Shown here piece by piece: positions 8,773 to 16,716 of a stretch of DNA of 64,000 bases. Location: positions 4,402,001-4,466,000 of the forward strand of contig OZ252006.1 in NCBI GenBank assembly GCA_965247175.1. The letters run 5' to 3'. Within the stretch, counting starts at the first letter, position 1. The number at the start of each line of letters is the position of its first letter. The position numbers were made by a program, and so were the translations under genes. Below the pieces are notes generated by a model that searched no databases, was not told the DNA's origin, and saw nothing but the letters and a program-made list of their open reading frames with translations. The DNA is from JANQMX01 sp965247175 (GTDB lineage Bacteria; Pseudomonadota; Alphaproteobacteria; Kiloniellales; DSM-21159).

Positions 8773-9633
8773 ATGAGTCTTGAGGTCAAAACCTTCTTCG
8801 ACGACGCCACCTTCACCGCAACCCACGTGGCTTGGGACCCTGCAACGAAGCGGGCTGCCGTCATAGATTCGGTCCATGACTACGACCCCAAGTCCGGCCG
8901 CACGGATACGGCCTCGGCGGACGCGCTCATCGCGTTCGTTGAGCAGGAGGGCTTGGGCGTCGATTGGATTCTCGAGACCCATGTGCACGCCGACCATCTG
9001 ACGGCAGCGCCTTACCTCCAGCAAAAGCTGGGCGGTCGCATCGGTATCGGCGCGCAGGTTGCTGTCGTGCAGGGTGTCTTCAAATCGGTGTTCAACACGG
9101 AAGACACCTTCGCCACAGACGGCCGACAGTTCGACCGCCTGTTTGAGGACGGTGAGACATTCCCGATCGGTGACCTGACGGTCCAGGTGATGCACACGCC
9201 GGGACATACGCCCGCCTGTGTCACCTACGTGGTGGGCGATGCCGCTTTCGTCGGCGACACCCTTTTCATGCCTGACTTCGGCACGGCGCGCTGCGACTTC
9301 CCTGGCGGGGACGCGCGCCAGCTTTACAAGTCGATCAAGCGCATCCTCGCGCTGCCGCCTGAGACGCGCTTGTTCCTCTGCCACGACTACGGGCCGGGCG
9401 GCCGTGCCTACGAGTGGATCACCACCGTTGCCGCTCAGCGCGAGAAGAACATCCACGTCAACGACAGCGTCGACGAGGACGCCTTCGTCGCCATGCGGAC
9501 TGAGCGCGATAAGCAGCTCTCCATGCCCGTGCTCATCTTGCCGTCCGTGCAGGTCAACATGCGCGCTGGTGTCATGCCGCCACCAGAAGCCAACGGCATC
9601 AGCTATCTCAAGCTTCCGGTCGACGCCCTCTAG
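8773..9633 (+). CDS. MBL-fold hydrolase, persulfide dioxygenase-like
   Basis: A 286-residue metallo-beta-lactamase-fold protein. The metal motif HVHADH places His70, His72, Asp74 and His75; HTPGHT and the GDTLF...D.G..R.D block follow, as in the ETHE1/Blh group, and a further His lies in LFLCHDYG. The group oxidises glutathione persulfide to sulfite with a mononuclear iron, in the cytosol. It sits 39 bases after the DUF2892 gene and 26 bases before the SQR fusion, each with a strong Shine-Dalgarno (GGGAGGAG here), so one operon is likely. Exact substrate (GSSH or another persulfide) is not shown. Confidence 0.88.
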   Translation: MSLEVKTFFDDATFTATHVAWDPATKRAAVIDSVHDYDPKSGRTDTASADALIAFVEQEGLGVDWILETHVHADHLTAAPYLQQKLGGRIGIGAQVAVVQGVFKSVFNTEDTFATDGRQFDRLFEDGETFPIGDLTVQVMHTPGHTPACVTYVVGDAAFVGDTLFMPDFGTARCDFPGGDARQLYKSIKRILALPPETRLFLCHDYGPGGRAYEWITTVAAQREKNIHVNDSVDEDAFVAMRTERDKQLSMPVLILPSVQVNMRAGVMPPPEANGISYLKLPVDAL

Positions 9634-9659
9634 GGCGCTGCGACCGTTGGGAGGAACCA

Positions 9660-11342
9660 ATGGAAATCAAGACAATCGACAAGGAGATCTCTGTCTCTCC
9701 GCAGATCGCGCCGAGCGATCTGAAAGCACTGGCCGAGGCCGGTTTCAAGGCGGTGATCTGCAACCGGCCGGATGGTGAAGGCAACGACCAGCCGCTGTTT
9801 CACGAGATCGAAGAGGCGGCACAGGCCGCCGGTCTCAGCGCCCACTACCTGCCGGTCGAAAGCGGCAAGGTGGATGACGAGGATGCCGCGCGCTTCGGCG
9901 AGCTTTTCGACAGTCTGCCTAAGCCGGTCTTCGCCTACTGCCGCAGCGGCACTCGCTCCGTGACGCTCTGGTCGCTGTCGCGAGGCGGCAAGCTGCCTCT
10001 GCCGGACATTCTTCAGGCGACCAGTGCCGCCGGCTACGACATGTCGGGTGTGGTGCGCCGCATCGCCAACCACGGGCGGACGCCGGACGAGGCCATCGAC
10101 GCGCGCCATGAGGTCGTGATCGTCGGCGCGGGCTCGGCCGGTATCGCCGTCGCTTCCTCGCTTTTGGCGCGCGACTCCTCGCTCGACATCGCCATCATCG
10201 ACCCGGCCGACATCCACTACTACCAGCCGGGCTGGACCCTGGTGGGCGGTGGCGTGTTCGAAGCTGGGGACACCGTGCGCACCCTGTCATCCGTGTTGCC
10301 CTCCAAGGTGCATTGGATCAAGGCGGCTGTGGCGGCTTTCGAGCCCGAGCGTAACGTGGTGGTGCTCGAGGGCTGTCGCGTCGTCGAATACAAACGCCTG
10401 ATCGTCTGTCCCGGCCTGAAGCTGGACTGGCACAAGGTTGAAGGCCTGGTGGACACCCTGGGCAAGAACGGGGTGACCAGCAACTACCGTTTCGATCTCG
10501 CGCCCTATACCTGGCAGCTGGTGCAGCAGATGCGGGAAGGCAAAGCGCTCTTCACCCAGCCGCCGATGCCCATCAAGTGCGCGGGCGCGCCACAGAAGGC
10601 GCTTTATCTCTCCGCCGATCATTGGAACCGCAGCGGCTGCCTGAAGGACATCGACATCACTTTCTACAACGCCGGCGCGGTGCTCTTCGGCGTGAAAGAG
10701 TATGTCCCGGCGCTGATGAACTACATCGAGAAGTACGACGCCCAGCTCCAGTTCAACCACAACCTCGTCGCCATCGACGGCCCGGCCAAGAAGGCTTGGT
10801 TCAAGAAGACCGACGCGGAAGGTGGCACAGAGACAGTCGAGCGCGAGTTCGACATGATTCACGTCTGTCCGCCGCAGTGCGCGCCGGACTTCATCCGGGT
10901 CAGCCCGCTGGCCGACGCGGCCGGCTGGGTCGACGTCGACCAGAACACCATGCGCCACAAGACCTTCGAGAACGTCTGGAGCCTGGGCGACGTGATGAAT
11001 GCGCCCAACGCCAAGACGGCGGCGGCCGCACGCAAGCAGGCACCCATCGTCGCCCAGAACGTGATGAACGACATGCACGGCAAGAGCGACGTGAGCCACT
11101 ACGACGGCTATGGCTCCTGCCCCCTGACGGTGGAGCGCGGCAAGATCGTGCTGGCCGAGTTCGGCTACGGCGGCAAGCTGTTGCCGAGCTTCCCCAGCTG
11201 GCTGATCGACAGCCAGAAGCCGAGCCATCTCGCCTGGTTGCTCAAGGAGAAGATCCTGCCCCCGGTCTATTGGGGCGCCATGCTCAAGGGGCGCGAATGG
11301 CTGGTGAAGCCCGAGACGGTGAAGCCGGAAGTCGTCAACTGA
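9660..11342 (+). CDS. fusion of DUF442 sulfurtransferase/phosphatase-like domain with sulfide:quinone reductase
   Basis: A 560-residue two-domain protein. Residues 1-135 are a DUF442 (TIGR01244) domain with the catalytic loop CRSGTRS (Cys94), as in Blh proteins that handle persulfide sulfur. Residues 150-560 are a flavoprotein disulfide reductase with GAGSAG (156-161) and the sulfide:quinone reductase cysteines Cys307 (KCAGAPQK) and Cys487 (GSCPLT). It should oxidise H2S at the membrane, pass electrons to quinone, and hand the sulfur to the fused domain. In other bacteria DUF442 is often fused to the MBL dioxygenase instead; here that enzyme is the separate upstream gene. GGGAGG precedes the ATG. 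Confidence 0.88.
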   Translation: MEIKTIDKEISVSPQIAPSDLKALAEAGFKAVICNRPDGEGNDQPLFHEIEEAAQAAGLSAHYLPVESGKVDDEDAARFGELFDSLPKPVFAYCRSGTRSVTLWSLSRGGKLPLPDILQATSAAGYDMSGVVRRIANHGRTPDEAIDARHEVVIVGAGSAGIAVASSLLARDSSLDIAIIDPADIHYYQPGWTLVGGGVFEAGDTVRTLSSVLPSKVHWIKAAVAAFEPERNVVVLEGCRVVEYKRLIVCPGLKLDWHKVEGLVDTLGKNGVTSNYRFDLAPYTWQLVQQMREGKALFTQPPMPIKCAGAPQKALYLSADHWNRSGCLKDIDITFYNAGAVLFGVKEYVPALMNYIEKYDAQLQFNHNLVAIDGPAKKAWFKKTDAEGGTETVEREFDMIHVCPPQCAPDFIRVSPLADAAGWVDVDQNTMRHKTFENVWSLGDVMNAPNAKTAAAARKQAPIVAQNVMNDMHGKSDVSHYDGYGSCPLTVERGKIVLAEFGYGGKLLPSFPSWLIDSQKPSHLAWLLKEKILPPVYWGAMLKGREWLVKPETVKPEVVN

Positions 11343-11370
11343 ACTGACAGCGTTGAAGGGCCTTTGGGGG

Positions 11371-13128
11371 ATGGAGCGTTTCTTGCCCGCCTGGTCGTGG
11401 CTGCGCCACTACGACCGCAGCCGCTTCCAGGGCGACGGGATGGCCGCGGTGATCGTCACCATCATGCTCATCCCCCAAAGCCTGGCCTATGCGCTCTTGG
11501 CCGGCCTGCCGCCGGAGGTCGGGCTCTACGCCAGCATGCTGCCGCTCGTCGGCTACGCCCTCTTCGGCAGCTCCAATGCCCTGGCGGTCGGGCCGGTGGC
11601 CGTGGTCTCGCTGATGACGGCGGCGGCGGTCGGCGAGCTGGCTGCTGTTGGCACGCCCGAGTACCGTCAGGCCGCGCTCGTCCTCGCTGGGCTCTCTGGC
11701 GTTATGCTCCTGGCGCTGGGCGTTCTGCGGCTCGGGTTTCTCGCGAGTTGGCTGAGCCACCCGGTCATATCCGGCTTTATCACCGCCTCCGGCATCCTAA
11801 TTGCCGCCAGTCAGCTCAAGCACATTCTCGGCATTCCGGCTGGCGGCCACACGCTGGTGGAAATTGTCGCCTCGCTCGCCGAAGGCATCGGACAAGCCAA
11901 CTGGCCGACGCTGGTCATCGGCGCGGCGGTGACCGCCTTTCTTTTTTGGGTACGAAGCCGCTTGAAGCCTCTTCTCGTTCGGCTTGGGGTCGGTGTCCGC
12001 ACCGCCGACTCGGTCGCCAAGGCCGGGCCGGTGGTGGCGGTCATCGCCACCATCCTCGCCGTCGACCTGCTCTCGCTGGATGCACAGGGAGTCTCGGTCG
12101 TGGGCGCGGTGCCGCAGGGTCTGCCGCCCCTGACGCTGCCGTCCTTCGATCTGGACCTTTGGCGCCAGCTCTTCGTCTCAGCGCTCTTGATCAGCGTGAT
12201 CGGCTTCGTCGAGTCGGTCTCGGTGGCGCAGACCCTGGCCGCCAAGCGGCGTGAGCGAATCGACCCAAACCGTGAGCTGCTGGGCCTTGGGGCAGCGAAC
12301 GTCGCTGCCTCGGTCACTGGCGGCTATCCGGTGACCGGAGGCTTCGCACGCTCAGTGGTGAACTTCGATGCCGGCGCGCGCACGCCGCTCGCGGGTGTGC
12401 TGACCGCCATCGGCATCGGCCTCACGGCGCTCTTGCTGACCCCGCTGTTCCATGCCCTCCCGAAGGCGACCCTGGCGGCGACCATCATCGTGGCCGTCCT
12501 TTCCCTGGTCGATCTCGGCGCCCTGAAACGCACCTGGGCCTACTCCAAAGCCGATTTTGCGGCCATGGCCGCGACCATCGCGCTGGTGCTGCTGGTCGGC
12601 GTCGAGGCCGGGGTGGTTGCTGGCGTGGTGCTCTCCATCCTGCTCTATCTCGCCCGCTCGACCCGGCCGCATATCGCCATCGTCGGCCAGGTGCCAGGCA
12701 CCCATCACTTCCGCAACATCAAGCGCCATAAGGTCATGACCAGCCCCAAGGTGCTCAGCGTTCGGGTCGATGAGAGTCTCTATTTCGCCAACGCCCGCTA
12801 CCTCGAGGACAGGCTCTACGACGAAGCGGTCGCGCGGGAGGGTATCCGCGATGTGGTGCTGATCTGCGCCGCGGTGAACGGCATCGACGCCAGCGCTCTG
12901 GAAAGCCTAGAGGCGCTTAACGATCGACTGAATGCGGCCGGTGTCCGCTTCCACCTCTCCGAGGTGAAAGGTCCGGTGATGGACCGCTTGAAGCGCTCTC
13001 ATTTCCTCGAAGAGCTCACCGGGCAGGTGTTCTTGAGCCAGTGGGACGCTATGGCGGCCCTGGATCCGGAGACCACCCGCGCTGCCGAGGCGGGCGAGCG
13101 GCCGGCGCTATCCGCCGCCGCTTTGTAG
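11371..13128 (+). CDS. SulP family anion transporter with STAS domain
   Basis: A 585-residue membrane protein. It has about 10-14 hydrophobic segments over residues 20-420, including the SulP signature region near the start (PQSLAYALLAGLPP), and a C-terminal cytosolic STAS domain (about 440-560). SulP proteins move sulfate, sulfite, bicarbonate or other anions. As the last gene of the sulfide unit it could export sulfite or sulfate made from persulfide oxidation, or import sulfate; direction is inferred only. ATG 11371 with GAAGGG ten bases upstream is preferred over a TTG six codons earlier. A perfect long hairpin starts eight bases after the stop. Confidence 0.88.
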   Translation: MERFLPAWSWLRHYDRSRFQGDGMAAVIVTIMLIPQSLAYALLAGLPPEVGLYASMLPLVGYALFGSSNALAVGPVAVVSLMTAAAVGELAAVGTPEYRQAALVLAGLSGVMLLALGVLRLGFLASWLSHPVISGFITASGILIAASQLKHILGIPAGGHTLVEIVASLAEGIGQANWPTLVIGAAVTAFLFWVRSRLKPLLVRLGVGVRTADSVAKAGPVVAVIATILAVDLLSLDAQGVSVVGAVPQGLPPLTLPSFDLDLWRQLFVSALLISVIGFVESVSVAQTLAAKRRERIDPNRELLGLGAANVAASVTGGYPVTGGFARSVVNFDAGARTPLAGVLTAIGIGLTALLLTPLFHALPKATLAATIIVAVLSLVDLGALKRTWAYSKADFAAMAATIALVLLVGVEAGVVAGVVLSILLYLARSTRPHIAIVGQVPGTHHFRNIKRHKVMTSPKVLSVRVDESLYFANARYLEDRLYDEAVAREGIRDVVLICAAVNGIDASALESLEALNDRLNAAGVRFHLSEVKGPVMDRLKRSHFLEELTGQVFLSQWDAMAALDPETTRAAEAGERPALSAAAL

Positions 13129-13135
13129 TTGGCTC

Positions 13136-13217
13136 GGCTCCAGCCCACACCCCCGCCCGACCAACCCTTGGCATGGTACCCTATTGGGTTGGTCGGGCGG
13201 GGGTGTGGGCTGGAGCC
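13136..13217. repeat. long perfect hairpin repeat, copy 1
   Basis: A 32-bp perfect inverted repeat (13136-13167 with 13186-13217) encloses an 18-base loop, TTGGCATGGTACCCTATT. It lies between the convergent sulP and small membrane protein genes, so it could terminate both. A related element is at 22304-22371: the arms share the ACACCCCCGCCCGACCAACCC core, and the right flank GCAGAACA is shared in the same orientation. The 15-base loop core is present there as its reverse complement. Confidence 0.9.
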
Positions 13218-13229
13218 GCAGAACAGTGG

Positions 13230-13448
13230 CTAACTAGCTTTCCGCTTGGGCCGGGCGACGAAGAGCAGCCAGCCAATCGGCCCGAGCATTAGCACCAGAA
13301 CAAGCCAGCCGATGCGTGGGCTCATCGGGCAGCCGGCTTCAGGCGGCATGCGCCACGGCCCGGCTCGGCGCGAAAGGATGACGTGCAGGAGCGGCAGGCC
13401 CCAGCCGACGATCAAAATGCTCCAGGCGATGATCTGTTCGTTCGTCAT
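13230..13448 (-). CDS. small membrane protein, two helices
   Basis: A 72-residue protein with two hydrophobic segments (about 7-25 and 45-65) separated by a short polar loop and ended by basic ARPKRK. The second segment (LMLGPIGWLLFV then basic residues) resembles the PLDc_N membrane segment found alone in many small proteins or in front of cardiolipin synthases. No catalytic domain is attached. It ends seven bases before the DUF429 stop, in the same direction. No function can be named. Confidence 0.65.
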   Translation of the reverse strand: MTNEQIIAWSILIVGWGLPLLHVILSRRAGPWRMPPEAGCPMSPRIGWLVLVLMLGPIGWLLFVARPKRKAS

Positions 13449-13454
13449 TGGGTC

Positions 13455-14210
13455 TTAGTACCAAATCTCCATGGCCAGGCCACGGCCATCATGCTCCGGC
13501 TCTTCCGGTAGGCGGAGCGCACGTCCGGCAACGTGATCCCGGGCCAGCATCAAGCAGGCGGCGGCATCCAGATAGTCATCGCGGGCGACCTGGTTCCTTG
13601 GAAAGAGGGCGAACCAGTCTTCCGAGGCCGCCAAGCCGTTTGCGCGGAGCAAAGCCAGGCGCGCCTCACGCCCCTCCGCGCTCTTTTTGCTCGGCAGGGC
13701 CGACCAGCCGCTGCGGCGGTGGAAGATCACTTCGGGATGGGCCTCGATGACACGGTCTTGCTCGCTTGGCGCCAGGCAGGCGTCGATCTCGAAGATCTTG
13801 TGGGCGATGTTCCAGGCTTGGTGGCTCAGGCCCTTGCCTTCCGTGGCCTTGCCGAGGGCGTTGGCCTCCGCCCAGTCCTCGCAGTCCCGCATGTAGCGGC
13901 GTGGCGGCGTGAAAACGCTGGACTTGCGTCCGGCCGGCAGAAGCTTGCGGGCTGCTGGCTCGCACGCCCGCTGGCCGGCTTCGGCCAGGCCGATAGGCAT
14001 GTCGACGGCAATCATGGCGATCTTTGGCTCGGAAAGGCGCGCTTGAACGCTTCGCCATGAGGCAGCCAGGCTGAAGCGAACCTCGGCAAGCCTGCCTGCA
14101 GCCGTCATCTCGGCGTCCGCCATCAGCCAGCCGGCGGCGCAGCCATCGACACCAATGCAGAACAAATGGGCGCCATCGGGCCATGGTTCCTGTGTTAGGC
14201 GTCGATCCAT
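13455..14210 (-). CDS. DUF429 family protein (predicted nuclease-fold)
   Basis: A 251-residue protein matching DUF429: the opening GVDGCAAGW near residue 20, VDMPIGL near 73, and the FTPPRR and EAHPEV blocks are characteristic. The fold is predicted to be RNase H-like, with Asp residues in the first and VDMPIG strands as likely metal ligands. Activity has not been shown for most members. It is followed by the small membrane protein on the same strand and is divergent from the candidate small RNA. Family assignment is firm; function is open. Confidence 0.82.
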   Translation of the reverse strand: MDRRLTQEPWPDGAHLFCIGVDGCAAGWLMADAEMTAAGRLAEVRFSLAASWRSVQARLSEPKIAMIAVDMPIGLAEAGQRACEPAARKLLPAGRKSSVFTPPRRYMRDCEDWAEANALGKATEGKGLSHQAWNIAHKIFEIDACLAPSEQDRVIEAHPEVIFHRRSGWSALPSKKSAEGREARLALLRANGLAASEDWFALFPRNQVARDDYLDAAACLMLARDHVAGRALRLPEEPEHDGRGLAMEIWY

Positions 14211-14226
14211 AAAATTGCCGTTTTTG

Positions 14227-14255
14227 TTAACCTTTCTTTAGAAGTTGGCTATTAA
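14227..14255 (+). promoter_or_regulatory. predicted promoter of the small RNA, with a CtrA-like box
   Basis: TTAACC (14227-14232) and TATTAA (14250-14255) are separated by 17 bases, fitting a housekeeping sigma promoter at 4/6 each. The -35 region also reads TTAA-N7-TTAG (14227-14241), one mismatch from the CtrA consensus TTAA-N7-TTAA. Predicted transcription start is near 14262. Confidence 0.45.
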
Positions 14256-14261
14256 TGTGAT

Positions 14262-14371
14262 AGCTGAGGGTAAGCAGTGCGATGGTGCTTATCCTCTTGG
14301 TCGGATGACACATCCGTTCCTTGTGACGCCTCCCTGTTGACTTGCCGCCGGCATTTGCCGGCGGCATTTTT
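14262..14371 (+). ncRNA. candidate structured small RNA
   Basis: About 110 bases with no coding potential, between the divergent DUF429 gene and the metY leader. Hairpin 1 pairs GAGGGTAAGCA (14266-14276) with TGCTTATCCTC (14286-14296), 11 bp with one G-U. Hairpin 2 is CGGATG-ACA-CATCCG (14302-14316). A single-stranded CCTCCC (14329-14334), complementary to Shine-Dalgarno sequences, comes next, and then a strong intrinsic terminator. Promoter, two hairpins, an unpaired anti-Shine-Dalgarno and a terminator are the layout of trans-acting small RNAs of the alphaproteobacterial alpha-r type. I do not recognise the exact family. Confidence 0.6.
14343..14371 (+). terminator. intrinsic terminator of the small RNA
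   Basis: A 10-bp perfect GC-rich stem (TGCCGCCGGC with GCCGGCGGCA, loop ATTT) is followed directly by TTTTT. It cannot belong to the DUF429 gene, which runs the other way, so it implies a separate plus-strand transcript starting after 14211. Confidence 0.88.
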
Positions 14372-14434
14372 CTGCTTTGCGACAGGATCTTGCTTCACGC
14401 GCCTTCACGACATTCGAAAAGCTGTGAATGCCTC

Positions 14435-14556
14435 TTGACCCTATCTGGACGGCGAATTACGGTCCCGTGCGTTAGGCAAGTTGACAGGGTAAGGCTAGAA
14501 AGAAATTGAGGGGCCGCCACCGGCAGGTGAGCGGCCCTCGTTTTTTCGAGGGAGGG
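14435..14556 (+). promoter_or_regulatory. metY leader with attenuator-like alternative hairpins
   Basis: TTGACC (14435-14440) is a likely -35 box. Downstream, GAGGGGCCGC (14508-14517) pairs with GCGGCCCTC (14531-14539), with CACC/GGTG inside, and is followed by TTTTTT (14541-14546): an intrinsic terminator about 20 bases before the metY start. A competing hairpin, CCCTCG-TTTTTT-CGAGGG (14535-14552), uses the terminator's 3' arm and covers part of the Shine-Dalgarno GGAGGG (14551-14556). This suggests control by premature termination or blocked translation. I could not match a known SAM riboswitch class in the leader. Confidence 0.6.
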
Positions 14557-14564
14557 CCAAGAGG

Positions 14565-15857
14565 GTGAGTGAGTCCAAGTTTCTCAAGCCCGACACTTTG
14601 GCGCTGCACGCGGGCCAAAGGCCCGACCCGGTAACCGGGGCGCGCGCCGTGCCGGTTTACCAGACCACCTCCTATGTCTTCCGCGATGCGGATCATGCCG
14701 CCTCGCTGTTCAACCTCGAGCGGCCTGGCCATATCTACAGCCGCATCTCCAATCCCACCGTCGCTGTCCTTGAAGAGCGCATTGCCGCCCTCGACAACGG
14801 CGTGGCTGCGATTGGCACTGCCTCTGGCCATGCCGCGCTCTTTCTCGCGATCGCGACCCTGATGGGCAGCGGTGGCCACATTGTGGCGTCCAGCGCGCTT
14901 TACGGCGGCAGCATCAACCTCTTCAGCCATACCCTGCCCCGCTTCGGAATCGAGACCACCCTCGTCCATCCGCGAGACCTCGCCGGTTTCAAGGCTGCTA
15001 TTCGGCCGGAGACTAGGCTGATCTTTGCCGAGATCGTCGGAAATCCTGGGCTCGAAGTCTTGGACATCGAGGCACTGGCCGAGATCGCCAATGCGGCCAA
15101 GCTGCCGTTGGCCATCGACAACACCTTCCTGACACCCGTCCTGATGCGGCCGATCGACCACGGCGCCGCCATGGTCGTCCATTCGGCGACCAAGTGGCTG
15201 GGCGGTCATGGGCTCGCCATTGCGGGCCTTTTGGTCGACGGCGGCCGCTTCGACTGGGAGGAAAGCGGCCTCTTCCCGACCCTCACCGAGCCCTACGAGG
15301 GCTATCACGGCATCGACTTCTCCGAGGAGTTCGGACCTTCGGCCTTTGCCATGCGCGCCAGGGCCGAGGGCCTGCGCGACTTCGGTGCGACCATGGCGCC
15401 GCAAACCGCGCTCTACATTCTGCAAGGCATCGAGACGCTGCCACTGCGCATGGCGCGCCATATGGAGAACACGCACAAGGTCCTCGAGTTTCTGAGCGGC
15501 CAGGAGGCTGTCGGTTGGGTGCTGCACCCGGCTATGGAAAGCCACCCGGACTACGCTTTGGCCAAGCGGCTCCTGCCCAAGGGGGCCGGCTCGATCGTCA
15601 GCTTCGGCGTCAAGGGCGGGCGCGAGGCCGGGCGCAAGTTCATCGAGGCCTGCCAGCTCTGCTCGCATCTTGCCAACGTCGGCGATGCCAAGAGCCTGGT
15701 CATCCACCCGGCCAGCACCACCCACTCGCAGCTTACGACTGAGCAGCTTGCCGCCGGCGGGGTGGGGGAGGACATGATTCGCCTTTCAGTCGGCCTGGAA
15801 GATCCCGACGATATCATCGCCGATCTGCGGCAGGCGCTGCGCGCCTCCCAGCGTTAG
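14565..15857 (+). CDS. metY: O-acetylhomoserine aminocarboxypropyltransferase (sulfhydrylase)
   Basis: A 430-residue PLP enzyme of the Cys/Met metabolism family. It makes homocysteine from O-acetylhomoserine and sulfide in the cytosol. The PLP lysine is Lys210 in HSATKWLGGHG. The ISNPTVAVLEERIAALDNG block (61-79) and the SHLANVGD...VIHPASTTH block near the C-terminus mark this subgroup rather than cystathionine gamma-synthase, as does the ~430 length. The start is GTG with GGAGGG eight bases before it. It uses sulfide, so it links to the sulfur unit 1.4 kb upstream, and its leader looks regulated. Confidence 0.92.
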   Translation: MSESKFLKPDTLALHAGQRPDPVTGARAVPVYQTTSYVFRDADHAASLFNLERPGHIYSRISNPTVAVLEERIAALDNGVAAIGTASGHAALFLAIATLMGSGGHIVASSALYGGSINLFSHTLPRFGIETTLVHPRDLAGFKAAIRPETRLIFAEIVGNPGLEVLDIEALAEIANAAKLPLAIDNTFLTPVLMRPIDHGAAMVVHSATKWLGGHGLAIAGLLVDGGRFDWEESGLFPTLTEPYEGYHGIDFSEEFGPSAFAMRARAEGLRDFGATMAPQTALYILQGIETLPLRMARHMENTHKVLEFLSGQEAVGWVLHPAMESHPDYALAKRLLPKGAGSIVSFGVKGGREAGRKFIEACQLCSHLANVGDAKSLVIHPASTTHSQLTTEQLAAGGVGEDMIRLSVGLEDPDDIIADLRQALRASQR

Positions 15858-15867
15858 AGACCAGTCC

Positions 15868-16716
15868 ATGGACTTTCAGGTGAGAGGCGAACGCTGTTTC
15901 GCCGCGACCGGCGGGCAGGCCTTTACCAGCGACAAGCCCGCCGTGTTCCTGGTGCACGGGGCCGGCATGGACCACTCGGTCTGGGTTTTCCAGACCCGCT
16001 ACTTGGCCCATCACGGCTGGTCGGTGGCGGCGCTCGATCTGCCTGGACATGGCCGTTCGCAGGGCTCGCCGCTCGCGTCCATCGATGCCATCGCCGATTG
16101 GCTGGTCGAGGCCATGGATTCCTTGGGTGTTCCCAAAGCCGCCCTGGTCGGCCATTCCATGGGGGCCATTGCTGCGCTTTCCACTGCCGCTCGGCATCTC
16201 AGCCGAGTCAGTGCGATCGCCTGCTGCGGCGTGGCGGCCAAGATGCCAGTGCATCCCGATTTGCTCGCCGCGGCCGAAGCCAACGAGCAGGAGGCGATCG
16301 ACATGATCAATGCCTGGGCTCACGGCAGTGCCGCGCACGTGGGTGGGCATCCTGCTTCCGGCCTCTGGCTGCTCGGCGGTGGCGATCGCCTCCTGGGCCG
16401 GGCGCAGTCGGGTGTGCTCCATGCCGATCTTGCCGCCTGCAACGCCTATGGCAATGGCATGGCCCATGCGGCGGCGCTCAGCTGTCCAGCGCTTTTCCTG
16501 CTCGGCGCGCGTGATCGTATGACCCCGGCCAAGGCCGGCCGGGCCCTGGCGGCAGCAGCACCGCAAGCGGACGTGGACGTCATCGACAACTGCGGGCATA
16601 TGATGATGACCGAGCGCCCGGAGGAGAGCCTTCAGGCGCTTGCCCGTTTCCTCGCCGCAAACGCCGGCAGCCAAGACAAAGAGCTTACAGATGCAGCAGG
16701 CGCCGGCCGAGCGTAG
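15868..16716 (+). CDS. alpha/beta hydrolase
   Basis: A 282-residue alpha/beta hydrolase. The oxyanion HGAGMD is at 30-35, the nucleophile elbow GHSMGA places Ser97, an acid is in ARDRMTP, and the catalytic His is in NCGHMMM near residue 235. It begins ten bases after metY and overlaps the thioesterase gene, so co-transcription is likely. A partner of metY in this place could be a homoserine-type acyltransferase (MetX also has this fold), but the length and lid do not fit MetX well. I keep it as a hydrolase of unknown substrate. Confidence 0.85.
   Translation: MDFQVRGERCFAATGGQAFTSDKPAVFLVHGAGMDHSVWVFQTRYLAHHGWSVAALDLPGHGRSQGSPLASIDAIADWLVEAMDSLGVPKAALVGHSMGAIAALSTAARHLSRVSAIACCGVAAKMPVHPDLLAAAEANEQEAIDMINAWAHGSAAHVGGHPASGLWLLGGGDRLLGRAQSGVLHADLAACNAYGNGMAHAAALSCPALFLLGARDRMTPAKAGRALAAAAPQADVDVIDNCGHMMMTERPEESLQALARFLAANAGSQDKELTDAAGAGRA

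Noticed and set aside
14372..14564. SAM-II (or another known SAM-class) riboswitch before metY
   Set aside because: The conserved SAM-II core (a GCUAAAAAGG-type 3' strand and the matching loop) and the other SAM-class cores are not found by eye. Only an attenuator-like structure is supported.
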